A stretch of 64,000 nt of DNA from an uncultured Clostridia bacterium (GCA_947628085.1 CANQYM010000001.1:154070-218069); one strand, 5' to 3'; counted from the stretch's first letter, positions 18,240 through 28,716 are shown. Numbers and translations are program-made. The notes: generated from the letters alone by a model not told the origin.

Positions 18240-20843
18240 CAATTTTTTAGGTCTTATATTTAATCCATGTATATTTTTATCATAATATACTTCTATTTTA
18301 TCTCCCTCAGTTACTTCATTTCCTATTAATTTTCTTGCAAGTAATGTTTCTACTTGAGCTTGTACAATTCTTTTTAAAGGTCTTGCACCAAACTCCATAT
18401 CATATCCTTCCTCTATTAACCATCTAATAGAATTCTTTGTAAATGATAGCTCTATTCCCTTTTCTCTTACTCTTTCGATAACACCTTGCAAAATTAGTTC
18501 AACTATTCCAAATACAACTTCTTTATCTAGAGCTTTAAAGCAAATGATTTCATCTAGTCTATTTAAAAATTCTGGTCTAAAATGTTGTTTTAAAATTTTA
18601 TCTATTTGCTCTCTTGCTCCTTCTGTTATTTCTTTGTTTTTAGCTATACTATCTAATATAATATTTGAGCCTAAGTTAGAAGTTAGTATTATTACTGTGT
18701 TTTTGAAATCTATAAGTCTTCCTTGAGAGTCTGTAACTCTACCATCATCTAATATTTGTAAGAAAATATTAAACACATCTGGATGAGCTTTTTCTACTTC
18801 ATCAAATAGAACTACTGAATATGGTTTTCTTCTAACAGCTTCTGTAAGTTGTCCGCCCTCTTCATATCCTACATATCCTGGAGGTGCACCAATTAATCTA
18901 GTAACACTAAATTTTTCCATATATTCAGACATATCTATTCTAACCATATTTTTTTCATCATCAAAAAGTGTTGCTGCTAATGTTTTTCCAAGTTCTGTTT
19001 TTCCAACACCTGTTGGTCCTAAAAATAGGAATGAACCTATTGGTCTATTTGGATTTGCAATTCCTGCTCTTGCTCTTAATATTGCCTCAGAAACTTTTTT
19101 TACAGCTTCATCTTGTCCAACTACTCTTTCATGCAAAATTTCTTCTAGGTGAAGTAATTTTTCTTTTTCTGCTTCTGCAAGTTTTGAAACAGGAATTCCT
19201 GTCCATTTTGAAACTACCATTGCAATTTCTTCTTCTGTAACTTTATTTCTAAGTAAAGTATTTTTCCCTTGAGTTTTTTCAATTTCTTTTTCTTCTTGTT
19301 CCAAAACTTTTTTCAAATTTGGAAGAGTTGAATATTTAAGTTCTGCTGCTTTGTTTAAGTCATAATTTCTTTCTGCCTTTTCTATTTCTGCGTTTACTTC
19401 ATCTATTTTCTCTTTTAATTTCTGTATTTTAGCAATATTTTTCTTTTCCTCTTCCCATTTTAATTTCATATCTTGAAATACTTGTCTTGATTTTGATAGC
19501 TCATTTCTAATTGCTTGTAGACGTTTTTGAGCATTCGGATCATCTTCTTCTCTTTCCAAAGAACGCTCTTCTATTTCATATTGCATTATTTTTCTAGATA
19601 TAACATCAAGTTCAGTTGGCATAGATTCTACTTCACTTCTTATCATTGCACAAGCTTCATCTATTAAATCTATTGCTTTATCTGGAAGGAATCTATCTGT
19701 TATATATCTATTTGATAAAGTTGCTGCTGCAACTAATGCTGAATCTTGAATTTTTACTCCATGGAATATTTCAAATTTTTCTTGTATACCACGCAAAATT
19801 GTAATTGCATCTTCAACAGTTGGTTCATTAACTAATACTTGTTGAAAACGTCTAGTAAGTGCTGGGTCTTTTTCTATATATTCTCTGTATTCATCTAAAG
19901 TAGTTGCACCCACACAGTGAAGTTCTCCTCTAGCTAGCCTTGGTTTTAAAAGGTTGCTTGCATCCATTGCACCTTCTGATTTTCCAGCTCCTACTAAATT
20001 GTGAATTTCATCTATAAATAGTATAATGTTTCCTTCACTTTTATCTATTTCTTTTAAAACACTTGTTAATCTTTCTTCAAATTCTCCTTTATATTTTGCA
20101 CCTGCAACTAATAATCCTAAATCTAATTCAAAAATTGTTTTTCCTTTTAAGCTTGTTGGTACATCTCCTCTTACTATTCTTTGTGCTAATCCTTCTACAA
20201 TAGCTGTTTTACCAACACCTGGTTCACCAATTAAAACTGGATTATTTTTTGTTTTACGAGATAGAATTCTTATTACATTTCTAATTTCATCATCTCTACC
20301 TATTACTGGATTTAATTTATTTTGTTTTGCAAGGTCTGTAACATTTTTTCCAAATTTTTCTAAAACATTATAAGTGTTTTCTGGTGTATCGGTATTTACT
20401 GAAACATTTCCTCTAATATCTTTTAAAGCTACTAAAAATTTGTTTTTATCTATTTTATAAGATTTTAAAATTTTTCTTAAAGCATCTGTTCCACATTCAA
20501 ATATACCAAGCATTAAATGTTCTACTGAAATAAATTCATCTTTCATATTTTTAGCTTGTTTTTCTGCTTCATCTAAAATCTTTTCAACTTCATTTGAAAA
20601 TCTTAAAGCAACAGAACCGGTAACTTTAGGCATTTTTTCTATTTCAGAATTTATTGTTGTAGCCAATGAATTAATATTAACATCTAATTTTTTTAGAAGT
20701 AAAGTTATAACTCCATTTCCATCCCCTAAAAAAGCAGACATCAAATGGAAATCTGTAATTTCTGGATTATTATTACTTGTTGTGATGTTACTAGCTGATG
20801 TGATTATTTCTTTTGATTTCTCTGTAAAATTAGATACATTCAT
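18234..20843 (-). CDS. clpB: ATP-dependent disaggregase ClpB
   Basis: 869 residues, full length for ClpB. N-terminal Clp repeat domain (about 1-145), first AAA+ module with GEPGVGKT (206-213) and LFIDEIHNLVGAG, the coiled-coil M domain (about 400-530) that separates ClpB from ClpC, and a second AAA+ module with GPTGVGKT and FDEVEKAHPDVFN. It resolubilises aggregated proteins together with DnaK, in the cytoplasm. GGAG lies 13 nt before the ATG, an unusually long spacing. No CIRCE or CtsR operator was recognised upstream. Confidence 0.96.
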   Translation of the reverse strand: MNVSNFTEKSKEIITSASNITTSNNNPEITDFHLMSAFLGDGNGVITLLLKKLDVNINSLATTINSEIEKMPKVTGSVALRFSNEVEKILDEAEKQAKNMKDEFISVEHLMLGIFECGTDALRKILKSYKIDKNKFLVALKDIRGNVSVNTDTPENTYNVLEKFGKNVTDLAKQNKLNPVIGRDDEIRNVIRILSRKTKNNPVLIGEPGVGKTAIVEGLAQRIVRGDVPTSLKGKTIFELDLGLLVAGAKYKGEFEERLTSVLKEIDKSEGNIILFIDEIHNLVGAGKSEGAMDASNLLKPRLARGELHCVGATTLDEYREYIEKDPALTRRFQQVLVNEPTVEDAITILRGIQEKFEIFHGVKIQDSALVAAATLSNRYITDRFLPDKAIDLIDEACAMIRSEVESMPTELDVISRKIMQYEIEERSLEREEDDPNAQKRLQAIRNELSKSRQVFQDMKLKWEEEKKNIAKIQKLKEKIDEVNAEIEKAERNYDLNKAAELKYSTLPNLKKVLEQEEKEIEKTQGKNTLLRNKVTEEEIAMVVSKWTGIPVSKLAEAEKEKLLHLEEILHERVVGQDEAVKKVSEAILRARAGIANPNRPIGSFLFLGPTGVGKTELGKTLAATLFDDEKNMVRIDMSEYMEKFSVTRLIGAPPGYVGYEEGGQLTEAVRRKPYSVVLFDEVEKAHPDVFNIFLQILDDGRVTDSQGRLIDFKNTVIILTSNLGSNIILDSIAKNKEITEGAREQIDKILKQHFRPEFLNRLDEIICFKALDKEVVFGIVELILQGVIERVREKGIELSFTKNSIRWLIEEGYDMEFGARPLKRIVQAQVETLLARKLIGNEVTEGDKIEVYYDKNIHGLNIRPKKLQ

Positions 20844-20874
20844 TTGCTTTATTTAACTCCTTTTCAAAATAAAA

Positions 20875-22263
20875 TTACTTTTGTGTTGTTAATAGTACGC
20901 ACATAAGTACATTTATGTATTGTAAAACTCCTGCTATTTTAATTATTACTTCCATTCTTTTTAATATTTTTTTGTCATTTTTTTCTGTTTTCTTAGTAAA
21001 TTCTTGCCAAATTAAAAATGTTACTATTATCATAGCAAATTCAAAAAATATAGTTGATCTTTCTGCAGAACTAAATACTGTTGGTGAAAATCCTAATATA
21101 ATTTTTGAAGCTAAACCTACTAAAAATACTAGTATTGCCATATTATTCTTTAAATTTTTGAATATTAACAATATTGATAATCCTAAACAAATAAAATTTG
21201 TACAAGCAAGCAAAAATGGAATAACATTTACTAAGCTATTACTATTTGATGCTGCAAGCATAACTCTTTCTTCTATAACAAATTCTCTTGTTGAACCAAA
21301 ATATGGAAATATTGTATTTGTTACGTTTTGAAAAATTCCAAGAAATGCAATAGTTAAAATTGGAATTATAGAAACTACTCTATAAGTTTTTTCTTTATAT
21401 GTTGTCCATACATATACTGCAACCATTAAACTTAAAATTGTATAAACAAGATTTCTTTTTTCAATAATAATTCCCATAGTTGATGTTAATCCTAAAGAAA
21501 TTTTGTCTAGTAAATTATACATTTCAAAATCTTTAAATAATCTTACAGCTTCTTGTGATTTTCTTACATAATTTCCAGGGCAAGTTAATATAAATACTAT
21601 GCTTGCTATTGCTAAAACTGTTTGAACTATCATATATGGATGTATTTTTTTATTTTTTATAATCATAAAAATTGTGAATAATATGTATGTTCCTAATAAA
21701 ATTGCTGATGTTTGTTCTTGGTTTGCCGCAAAAAGTAATGCTAATGAATATAATGGATATTCCCAAAATTTAATTTTTTCTCCATCCCAAATTTTTCTAA
21801 TTGGTATTAATGCAAAAAGACATGTTGCAAGTGGCCACATATAAACAATTGTAGTAGTAGCCCATCCAGAACCATTCATTGAATTAAATGGATATAAAAG
21901 TAACATAAATAAAAGCATAGCATTATTTTGTGCACGCTCTTCTTTTTTTATGAATAATCTTGAAATTGAATATCCAGCAAGTGCAACCATTAAGCTTTCT
22001 ATTAAAATCCATAGATATTTTGAAACTCTTAAAACAAAACATTCTGTGATTTCAAGTAGAAGTCTTGATGTCCAAGAAAAATATCTTGAACCTGCAAATG
22101 CTAATATACTTTGTCCAGAAGCAATTTGATCTATAAACCATTCATCATCATATTTATTTGGAGTTATAAAAATAGTAACAAGTAAATGTAAAACAAATAG
22201 TGTAAATATTGCTCCTCTACCATTTTTAAAAAGGTTTTTTATTTTTTCTTTAAATTTTTCCAT
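20875..22263 (-). CDS. Polytopic membrane protein, DUF6056-like
   Basis: 462 residues with about 11-12 hydrophobic segments. The short extracytoplasmic NKYDDEWF motif after the first helix and the GT-C-like topology match DUF6056 envelope proteins, which are proposed polyprenyl-sugar-dependent transferases. Its start overlaps the stop of the 164-aa gene by one base (TAATG), indicating translational coupling. With the GT2 enzyme at 22828 it probably forms a small envelope glycosylation unit. Substrate unknown. Confidence 0.6.
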   Translation of the reverse strand: MEKFKEKIKNLFKNGRGAIFTLFVLHLLVTIFITPNKYDDEWFIDQIASGQSILAFAGSRYFSWTSRLLLEITECFVLRVSKYLWILIESLMVALAGYSISRLFIKKEERAQNNAMLLFMLLLYPFNSMNGSGWATTTIVYMWPLATCLFALIPIRKIWDGEKIKFWEYPLYSLALLFAANQEQTSAILLGTYILFTIFMIIKNKKIHPYMIVQTVLAIASIVFILTCPGNYVRKSQEAVRLFKDFEMYNLLDKISLGLTSTMGIIIEKRNLVYTILSLMVAVYVWTTYKEKTYRVVSIIPILTIAFLGIFQNVTNTIFPYFGSTREFVIEERVMLAASNSNSLVNVIPFLLACTNFICLGLSILLIFKNLKNNMAILVFLVGLASKIILGFSPTVFSSAERSTIFFEFAMIIVTFLIWQEFTKKTEKNDKKILKRMEVIIKIAGVLQYINVLMCVLLTTQK

Positions 22264-22757
22264 TACTCTTCCCCTATCATTCTACTAATCAAAGTAAATG
22301 CTAATATGTCTTCCCCATCATTTTGATATAAAACATAAATATCATACATTCCTTTTGGTAGTCCAAAGCGAAGACATTGTGCATGTAGTCCTGAAAGCTT
22401 TAATCCTTCTTCCTCAATATTTATATTTTCTTCCATTTGGGTTCTCATTAAATACATTTTTCCTGTTTCCTGATTTTTTAAAACATAGTTTGCATTTACT
22501 GTTCCCATTTCTTTTAAACCTTCTTTATATGCCCAACCTGCTATTTCAATTTTCTTTCCATCTGTTTCAAATAAATCTATGTGAGTGTTTATAACTCCTT
22601 CTTCATCTACAACAGTAGTATTAGGCCCTAAAGTATATGATTTAAATACTAAAAGTGAACTCATAGTAATTGCTAGAAATACAATAACTATTGCTACTAA
22701 ACAAATCAGTATTTTAATAAATAATTTTTCATTAATTTCTATATCTAAAAAATTCAT
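22263..22757 (-). CDS. Small membrane-anchored protein of the envelope operon
   Basis: 164 residues from ATG at 22757 (GGAG 6 nt upstream; the frame extends slightly to a GTG at 22769). One N-terminal membrane helix (about 14-38), then a ~120-residue beta-rich outside domain with WAYKEGLKEMGTVNANYVL. No family recognised. Coupled to the DUF6056-like gene by a one-base overlap, so it is probably a partner of that protein or a glycosylation target. Confidence 0.55.
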   Translation of the reverse strand: MNFLDIEINEKLFIKILICLVAIVIVFLAITMSSLLVFKSYTLGPNTTVVDEEGVINTHIDLFETDGKKIEIAGWAYKEGLKEMGTVNANYVLKNQETGKMYLMRTQMEENINIEEEGLKLSGLHAQCLRFGLPKGMYDIYVLYQNDGEDILAFTLISRMIGEE

Positions 22758-22827
22758 TTTCTTCTCCACATTCTAAAATATAAATGTTATTTTACCACAA
22801 AAAAGCTTATTTTTCAATGTTTTAGAA

Positions 22828-23763
22828 TTAATCAATGTTAATTTTTTTATCTATAACATAAATTGGTCTATTTTGTGATTCCTCATATATTCTAGCTATA
22901 TATTCTGATATTATCCATAAAGATAATAATTGTATTCCTGTAAAGAATGTAATTGTTACCATTATAGAAGTCCAACCAGCAGTTAAATTATTTAGTTTAT
23001 ATATGTATGATATAAATGCATAAATTAAAATTGCTATTGATATTAATATTGCAAACCCACCTATCATTCCAACAAATTTTAATGGCTTTGTTGAAAAACT
23101 AAATATTCCATCTTTTGCAAGATTAAGCATTTTTCCTAATGGGTATTTTGTTTTTCCCGCATATCTTTCATTTCTTTCATACTGTAATGGAGTTTGTTTA
23201 AATCCAACCCAACTAAATAAACCTCTTAAAAATTTATTATGTTCTGGCATTGAATTAATTACATCAACAACTTTTCTATCTGCTAATCTAAAATCTCCTG
23301 TGTCTTTTGGTATTTCAACACTAGATAATCCATTTAAAATTTGATAGAAAAGTTTTGCACTAAGTAATTTAAAACATGATTCTCCTTTTCTTTTAGTTCT
23401 TTTTGCATAGATAACTTCGTTTCCATTTTCCCAAAGCTCAATCATTTGCTTCATTAATTCTGGTGGATCTTGAAGGTCTGCATCAATAATAACAACTGCA
23501 TCTCCAGTTACAAATTTTAAACCTGCTTGTACAGCTGCTTGATGTCCAAAATTTCTTGAAAAAGAAATTATTTTTGCATTTCTATCGTTATTTGCTATTT
23601 TAGTAAGTATTTCTAAAGTTTTATCTTTACTGCCATCATCTACAAAAATAATTTCATATTCATAATTTTTTAGCTCTTCAAAAACTTTTACTATTCTTTT
23701 ATAGCACTCCTCTGCTACTTCTTCTTCATAATACATTGGTACAACAACTGATATTTTCTTCAT
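22828..23763 (-). CDS. GtrB/DPM1-like family 2 glycosyltransferase
   Basis: 311 residues. An N-terminal GT2 domain with VVVPMYYEEE, FVDDGSKDKT and the catalytic IDADLQDPPE (about residues 93-102), and acceptor motif GDFRLADRKV. Two C-terminal membrane helices (about 230-255 and 265-290) are typical of polyprenyl-phosphate glycosyltransferases that make undecaprenyl-phosphate-sugar. The likely product would be flipped and used by a GT-C-type enzyme such as the neighbouring DUF6056-like protein. The donor sugar cannot be read from sequence. Confidence 0.85.
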   Translation of the reverse strand: MKKISVVVPMYYEEEVAEECYKRIVKVFEELKNYEYEIIFVDDGSKDKTLEILTKIANNDRNAKIISFSRNFGHQAAVQAGLKFVTGDAVVIIDADLQDPPELMKQMIELWENGNEVIYAKRTKRKGESCFKLLSAKLFYQILNGLSSVEIPKDTGDFRLADRKVVDVINSMPEHNKFLRGLFSWVGFKQTPLQYERNERYAGKTKYPLGKMLNLAKDGIFSFSTKPLKFVGMIGGFAILISIAILIYAFISYIYKLNNLTAGWTSIMVTITFFTGIQLLSLWIISEYIARIYEESQNRPIYVIDKKINID

Positions 23764-23784
23764 TTTAATGTTTCCTTTTTTAGA

Positions 23785-26157
23785 TTATTTTAAGAATTTT
23801 TTAAAGAATTCACTGTTTTTAGGTTCTAAATCGTTTTGAACTATATCTATAAATTCTTTTATCATTTCCTTAGTATATTTGCTTCCTGTTCTTTCATAGA
23901 ATTTCTTTAGTGGTTTTTGCAAATTCATCATAACTTTTATTGCTCTATTAGTGTGTTGTTCTTTAAGAAGCCTGTCCATATAATCCATTTGATTATCATA
24001 AACCATTTTTCCAACTCTTGTATGCCTCAATTGCTCTAATGTATTTTCTTCTGTTATAACTGATAAATCTATGTTTCTATTTGGAATTTTAAATCCTAAA
24101 AGTTCTTCAAAGTTTCTATCACTTACATTTTTAACATTTCCATTGTAATACACTTCTGGATATTTTTTAGTTATGTTTTTATCTTCTGAAGTTACTTTTA
24201 TTCTTTTGCTAAGAACAATATCTCGGCTTGACTTACCAACTAAAATTTTATATACGCCAGACTCTACAGCCCATTTTTTAGATTCTACATTATAGTATTC
24301 AAAAGCATCTTTTGATAAAGTAATATGTACTGTTTTTTCTTCTCCAGGATTAAGTTCTATTTTCTCAAATCCTTTAAGTTCTTTTACTGGTTTAAATATA
24401 GTAGGATTTTCTTGTGAAACATAAACTTGCGCTACTTCTTTTCCTTTTACTTTTCCAATATTTTTAATTTTAAAATATACTTCTACATTTTTGTTTACAT
24501 CTATTTTCAAACCAGAATATTTAAATTTTGTATAGCTTAAGCCATATCCAAAAGGGAAAAGTACTTCTAAATTATTTTTATCGTAATATCTATATCCAAC
24601 ATAAATTCCCTCTTTATATTCTACACTTACTTCTGAACCTGGATAGTTATTGTAGCAAGGCGTATCTTCTAATTTTAAAGGATATGTTTCAGCTAGCTTT
24701 CCACTTGGATTTACTTTTCCAACTAAGCAGTTTATAACTCCTCTTTCTCCAGACTCACCACCTAAGTATCCACACATTATTCCTTTAACTTTGTCTTTCC
24801 ATGGCATTACAACAGGTGCTCCATTTGATAAAGAAACAATAACATTTTTATTTACTTTAGAAATTTCTGTTATTAATTTATTTTGATTTTCTGGAAGAGA
24901 TAAGTTTTTTCTATCTATTCCTTCTGACTCATAATTTTCTGTTAATCCTGCAAAAATTAAAACTACATCATTTCTTTTAGCTACTTCTAAAGCTTCTTTT
25001 AGTAATTCTTCATCTTTATCTGAAACTATTCTTTCATAGCCTTTTGCATAATCTATTTCATAGCCATATTCAACTAAGCAATCATAAGCACTTTCTAAAT
25101 TATATGGATTTATTGTTGAGCTACCAGCACCTTGAAATCTTGGTTTTTTAGCTAAATCACCAATTAAAGCAAATTTTTTATTTTTTATTGGTAATACATT
25201 GTCATCATTTTTAAGTAGAACCATTGATTCTTCTGCAATTTTTAATGCTATATCATGATGCTTTTCCATATCATATTCATCTGGATTATCTTTTTCTAAA
25301 GTTTTAAATGCTATTTTTAAAATTCTATCTACTAATTCATTTAATGTTTCTTCACTTACTCTGCCTTCATTTACAGCATCTATTATTTCTTGAACAGCAC
25401 CTGTTCTTCCTCCTGGCATTTCTAATTCATTACCAGCAATAAGTCCAGATACTCTATCGTTATTAGCTCCCCAATCTGTAATAACTATTCCATCAAATTT
25501 CCATTCTTTTTTTAGAATGTCTAATAAAACTTTATTTTCACTGCAAAAATCTCCATTTACTTTATTGTATGCGCTCATTACTGCCCATGGTTTTGCCTCT
25601 TTAACAATCATTTCAAATGCTTTTAAATAAATTTCTCTTAAAGTTCTTTCATCTATTACAACATTTATGAATCTTCTTTTATCTTCCTGATTATTTGCTG
25701 CAAAATGTTTTACACAAGCACCAACATTATTTTTTTGTAATCCCTTTACATATTCAATTCCTAATTTTCCGGCCAAGTATGGGTCCTCAGCAAAATATTC
25801 GAAATTTCTACCACATAAAGGACTTCTTTTCATATTAATTGCAGGTCCAAGTAAAATATTTACATCCCAGTGAATAGCTTCTTTTCCTAAAGCATCACCC
25901 AATTTATAAGCAACTTTTTTATTCCAACTGCTTGCTATTGTAGCAGAAGTTGGAAAAGAAGTTGCTATCTCACTTTTATTTATTCCTAAGTTATCGGCTT
26001 TTAATTTCTGAATTCTTAAACCATGTGGTCCATCAGACATAGTAATCTTTGGTATGTTTAATCTTTTTATTGCCATAGTATTCCAGTAATCTTTGCCAAC
26101 ACATAAACTAGCTTTTTCTTCTAGTGTTAGTTTATCTATTATTTCCCCATATTGCAT
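23785..26157 (-). CDS. Glycoside hydrolase family 3 beta-glucosidase-like
   Basis: 790 residues, no signal peptide, so cytoplasmic. Contains the GH3 (alpha/beta)8 domain with SDGPHGLR, KHFAANNQE and the nucleophile region GIVITDWGA (Asp228), the C-terminal alpha/beta sandwich (about 300-520) with FAGLTENYESEGIDR, and a fibronectin-III-like domain (about 560-640). It ends with ~100 extra residues. The family cleaves beta-glucosides, beta-xylosides or related glycans from non-reducing ends; exact specificity is not assignable. The 3' end is 21 nt before the GT2 gene. Confidence 0.93.
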   Translation of the reverse strand: MQYGEIIDKLTLEEKASLCVGKDYWNTMAIKRLNIPKITMSDGPHGLRIQKLKADNLGINKSEIATSFPTSATIASSWNKKVAYKLGDALGKEAIHWDVNILLGPAINMKRSPLCGRNFEYFAEDPYLAGKLGIEYVKGLQKNNVGACVKHFAANNQEDKRRFINVVIDERTLREIYLKAFEMIVKEAKPWAVMSAYNKVNGDFCSENKVLLDILKKEWKFDGIVITDWGANNDRVSGLIAGNELEMPGGRTGAVQEIIDAVNEGRVSEETLNELVDRILKIAFKTLEKDNPDEYDMEKHHDIALKIAEESMVLLKNDDNVLPIKNKKFALIGDLAKKPRFQGAGSSTINPYNLESAYDCLVEYGYEIDYAKGYERIVSDKDEELLKEALEVAKRNDVVLIFAGLTENYESEGIDRKNLSLPENQNKLITEISKVNKNVIVSLSNGAPVVMPWKDKVKGIMCGYLGGESGERGVINCLVGKVNPSGKLAETYPLKLEDTPCYNNYPGSEVSVEYKEGIYVGYRYYDKNNLEVLFPFGYGLSYTKFKYSGLKIDVNKNVEVYFKIKNIGKVKGKEVAQVYVSQENPTIFKPVKELKGFEKIELNPGEEKTVHITLSKDAFEYYNVESKKWAVESGVYKILVGKSSRDIVLSKRIKVTSEDKNITKKYPEVYYNGNVKNVSDRNFEELLGFKIPNRNIDLSVITEENTLEQLRHTRVGKMVYDNQMDYMDRLLKEQHTNRAIKVMMNLQKPLKKFYERTGSKYTKEMIKEFIDIVQNDLEPKNSEFFKKFLK

Positions 26158-26191
26158 ATCTTTTGTACTACTCCTTTTTATACTTGTATAT

Positions 26192-26220
26192 TATATATCA
26201 TAACTTAAGAATAATTTCAA
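26192..26220 (-). promoter_or_regulatory. Probable promoter of the GH3 gene
   Basis: TTGAAA (26220-26215) and a TATATAAT-like -10 at 26197-26190, spacing 17-19 nt depending on the hexamer chosen. Confidence 0.4.
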
Positions 26221-26268
26221 TTAAAAACTCCTAAAAATAAACATTTTTTTAGAAATTTTTTAAGCTTT

Positions 26269-27051
26269 TTATCTTTCAAATTCATTTAAATTTTTAAATT
26301 CATAACCCATGTTTTTAGCTTCTTTTATAATATCATCTAAAATGTTTGCATTGTCTTTTGATGTTGCATGTAGTAGCAAAACAGCTCCACTATGCAAATT
26401 TTCTAATATTTTCTTTTTTCCATATTCTTCTCTATTTTGTTTTTCAGTATCCCAATCATCATAAGCCAAAGACCACATTACAGGAATATAGTTTAATTTA
26501 CTAACTGTATCTATAACTCTTCTACTGAACTCTCCTTTAGGCGGTCTAAAATATGTCATTTCATAACCAAATTTTTCATATAAACTATTATGTAATTTCA
26601 TAATTTCATCTTTAATTTCATCATCACTGATATTGGGCAAGCACTTATGATTAACTGTGTGGTTTCCAACAATATGCCCATCTTCTATCATTCTTTTAAC
26701 TATATCACTTGCAGAATTTAAGTAATGACCTGTTATAAAAAAGCTTGCTTTAACATTGTTTTGGGATAAAACATCTAAAATTTTTTCTGTGTATCCGCCT
26801 TCATATCCGCAATCAAAAGTTAAATATAATTTTTTTGATTCTTTATTTCCCATAGAAATACCATTATAATCTTGTATTACTTTATTAGAATTTGCATCTA
26901 AAATTGCTTGCTCATGATTTTTTCCTCTTTTGAATCCCCATGCTAAAAGTTTATTATCTAAAGTATTTGCATTAGAATATAAACAAAATTGAAAAATGCA
27001 TATAATTAATAAGAAAAACGCCAATAGGTGTTTTATTATTTTTTCTTTCAT
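26269..27051 (-). CDS. pdaA: PdaA-like peptidoglycan N-acetylmuramic acid deacetylase
   Basis: 260 residues with AGGAGG before the ATG. Signal-like hydrophobic segment at about 7-24, then WGFKRGKNHEQ, a PdaA hallmark. NodB deacetylase motifs are TFDCGYEGGYT (motif 1, with the Cys/Asn variant usual for PdaA), HTVNH (metal His pair) and RPPKGEFS. PdaA deacetylates MurNAc to allow muramic-delta-lactam formation in spore cortex, consistent with the spoVA genes at 58 kb. It acts outside the membrane. Confidence 0.85.
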   Translation of the reverse strand: MKEKIIKHLLAFFLLIICIFQFCLYSNANTLDNKLLAWGFKRGKNHEQAILDANSNKVIQDYNGISMGNKESKKLYLTFDCGYEGGYTEKILDVLSQNNVKASFFITGHYLNSASDIVKRMIEDGHIVGNHTVNHKCLPNISDDEIKDEIMKLHNSLYEKFGYEMTYFRPPKGEFSRRVIDTVSKLNYIPVMWSLAYDDWDTEKQNREEYGKKKILENLHSGAVLLLHATSKDNANILDDIIKEAKNMGYEFKNLNEFER

Positions 27052-27150
27052 ATAAGCCTCCTATTTTTTAAGTTACTAAAATTTATTCCTTATTAATTTT
27101 TATATGCATTTAAATTTTTATATATTCAATTGTTTAAAATTTTTAAATAT

Positions 27151-27828
27151 CTAATTTTCTAGTATTTTCCAACTGCCTACTTTTTCAGGATAATATTCAA
27201 AAGTCATTTCTTCTTTTTTAGTTGGATGAATAAAACTTAAATAGTATGCCCAAAGTGCAAGTTGTTTTCCTCTTCCTCTCGTTCCATATTTTTGGTCTCC
27301 ACTTAAACTATGTCCTCTTGAAGCAAATTGAACTCTTATTTGATGATGTCTTCCAGTATGTAAATCTACTTTAACAACCGATAAATTAATTTCTTCGTTG
27401 TATTTAATTACTTCATAATCTAAAACTGCTTCTTTTGCATTTTTTGTTTTTTCATCTACAACTTTACTTGTATTTGTTTTCTCATTTTTTAAAAGATAAT
27501 CTTTAAAAGTTCCTCTTTCGTTTTCTAATTTTCCATCTACTATGCATAAATATTTTTTATGCATTTTTTTATCTCTTACTTGCTCACTTAATCTTGAAGC
27601 AGATTTAGATGTTTTAGCAAATACCATAACTCCACCGGTTGGTCTATCTAATCTATGAACTAAGCCTAAATAAACATCGCCTGGTTTATTATATTTTTCT
27701 TTTAAATATTTTTTTATTATTGTAAGCATATCTTCATCACCAGTTTTATCTGCTTGTGAAGGTATGTTAACAGGCTTTACAACAACAATTATATGATTAT
27801 CTTCATATAATACATTTAATGGTTCCAC
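27151..27828 (-). CDS. RluA-family pseudouridine synthase
   Basis: 225 residues from GTG (AAAGGAA upstream). Catalytic HRLDRPTGGVMVFAKT with the nucleophilic Asp at about residue 61, and HTGRHHQIRVQF. No N-terminal S4 domain, so it belongs to the short RluA/YlyB-like group. It modifies uridine in rRNA or tRNA; the target is not predictable. Last gene of an ispH-methyltransferase-pseudouridine synthase operon (24-nt gap). Confidence 0.9.
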   Translation of the reverse strand: MEPLNVLYEDNHIIVVVKPVNIPSQADKTGDEDMLTIIKKYLKEKYNKPGDVYLGLVHRLDRPTGGVMVFAKTSKSASRLSEQVRDKKMHKKYLCIVDGKLENERGTFKDYLLKNEKTNTSKVVDEKTKNAKEAVLDYEVIKYNEEINLSVVKVDLHTGRHHQIRVQFASRGHSLSGDQKYGTRGRGKQLALWAYYLSFIHPTKKEEMTFEYYPEKVGSWKILEN

Positions 27829-27852
27829 TTTAAATTTTCCTTTCTTTAAGTT

Positions 27853-28716
27853 TTAGTTTTCCCATCTTCCATATATTCCACAAGGAAGTACTAAGTTAGA
27901 ATTTTTCATTGGAAGTCCTATTTCTCCTGAAGATAATTTTCCTGTTTTCATTTTTAATTTTATACTTAATATATTTTCTAATACTTTTGAAGATATTCCT
28001 GTTGTGTAAGAATTAATTAAGAAAAATAATGGATTATCTGATAAAACAGCTGAGCATAATTCCACTAAATCTGAAATATTGTTTTCAAATTGCCATACTT
28101 CTCCATTTTTTCCTCTTCCATAAGATGGTGGGTCCATAATGATGGCATCATATTTATTGCCTCTTCTTATTTCTCTTTGAACAAATTTTGTAACATCATC
28201 AACTATAAATCTTACTGGTCTATTTTCAAGTCCAGATGATGCCACATTTTCTTTTGCCCAAGAAACCATACCTTTTGAGCTATCTACATGGCAAACTTGA
28301 GCACCTGCATAGCTACAAGCAACTGTTGCACCACCAGTATATGCAAAAAGATTTAACACTTTTATATCTTTTCTTTTTGAACTCTTTATTTTATTTATCA
28401 TCCAATCCCAATTAACAGCCTGCTCTGGAAACAATCCTGTGTGTTTAAATCCCATTGGTTTTATATTAAAAGTTAAATCTTTATAATGAACTTGCCAACT
28501 TTCTGGAATTTTCTTTTTATATTGCCAAGCACCGCCACCAGTGTTGCTTCTGCTATATTTTGCAAAAGCTGAATTCCATTTTTCTGGAAATGATTTTTCT
28601 TTCCAAATTATTTGTGGATCTGGTCTAATTAAAATAATGTTGCTCCAAGATTCAAGCTTCTCTCCATTTGCCATATCTAATATTTCATAATCTTTCCAAT
28701 CTCTTGCTATCTCCAT
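27853..28716 (-). CDS. RlmK/RlmI-like SAM-dependent methyltransferase
   Basis: 287 residues. Rossmann methyltransferase with VLNLFAYTGGATVACSYAGA (SAM loop, about 120-139), VDSSKGMVSWAKEN, and the catalytic-type DPPSYGRG (about 196-203). The family methylates 23S rRNA cytosine or guanine residues, but lacks an obvious PUA domain here. It lies 14 nt from ispH and 24 nt from the pseudouridine synthase, which supports an RNA modification role. Confidence 0.8.
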   Translation of the reverse strand: MEIARDWKDYEILDMANGEKLESWSNIILIRPDPQIIWKEKSFPEKWNSAFAKYSRSNTGGGAWQYKKKIPESWQVHYKDLTFNIKPMGFKHTGLFPEQAVNWDWMINKIKSSKRKDIKVLNLFAYTGGATVACSYAGAQVCHVDSSKGMVSWAKENVASSGLENRPVRFIVDDVTKFVQREIRRGNKYDAIIMDPPSYGRGKNGEVWQFENNISDLVELCSAVLSDNPLFFLINSYTTGISSKVLENILSIKLKMKTGKLSSGEIGLPMKNSNLVLPCGIYGRWEN

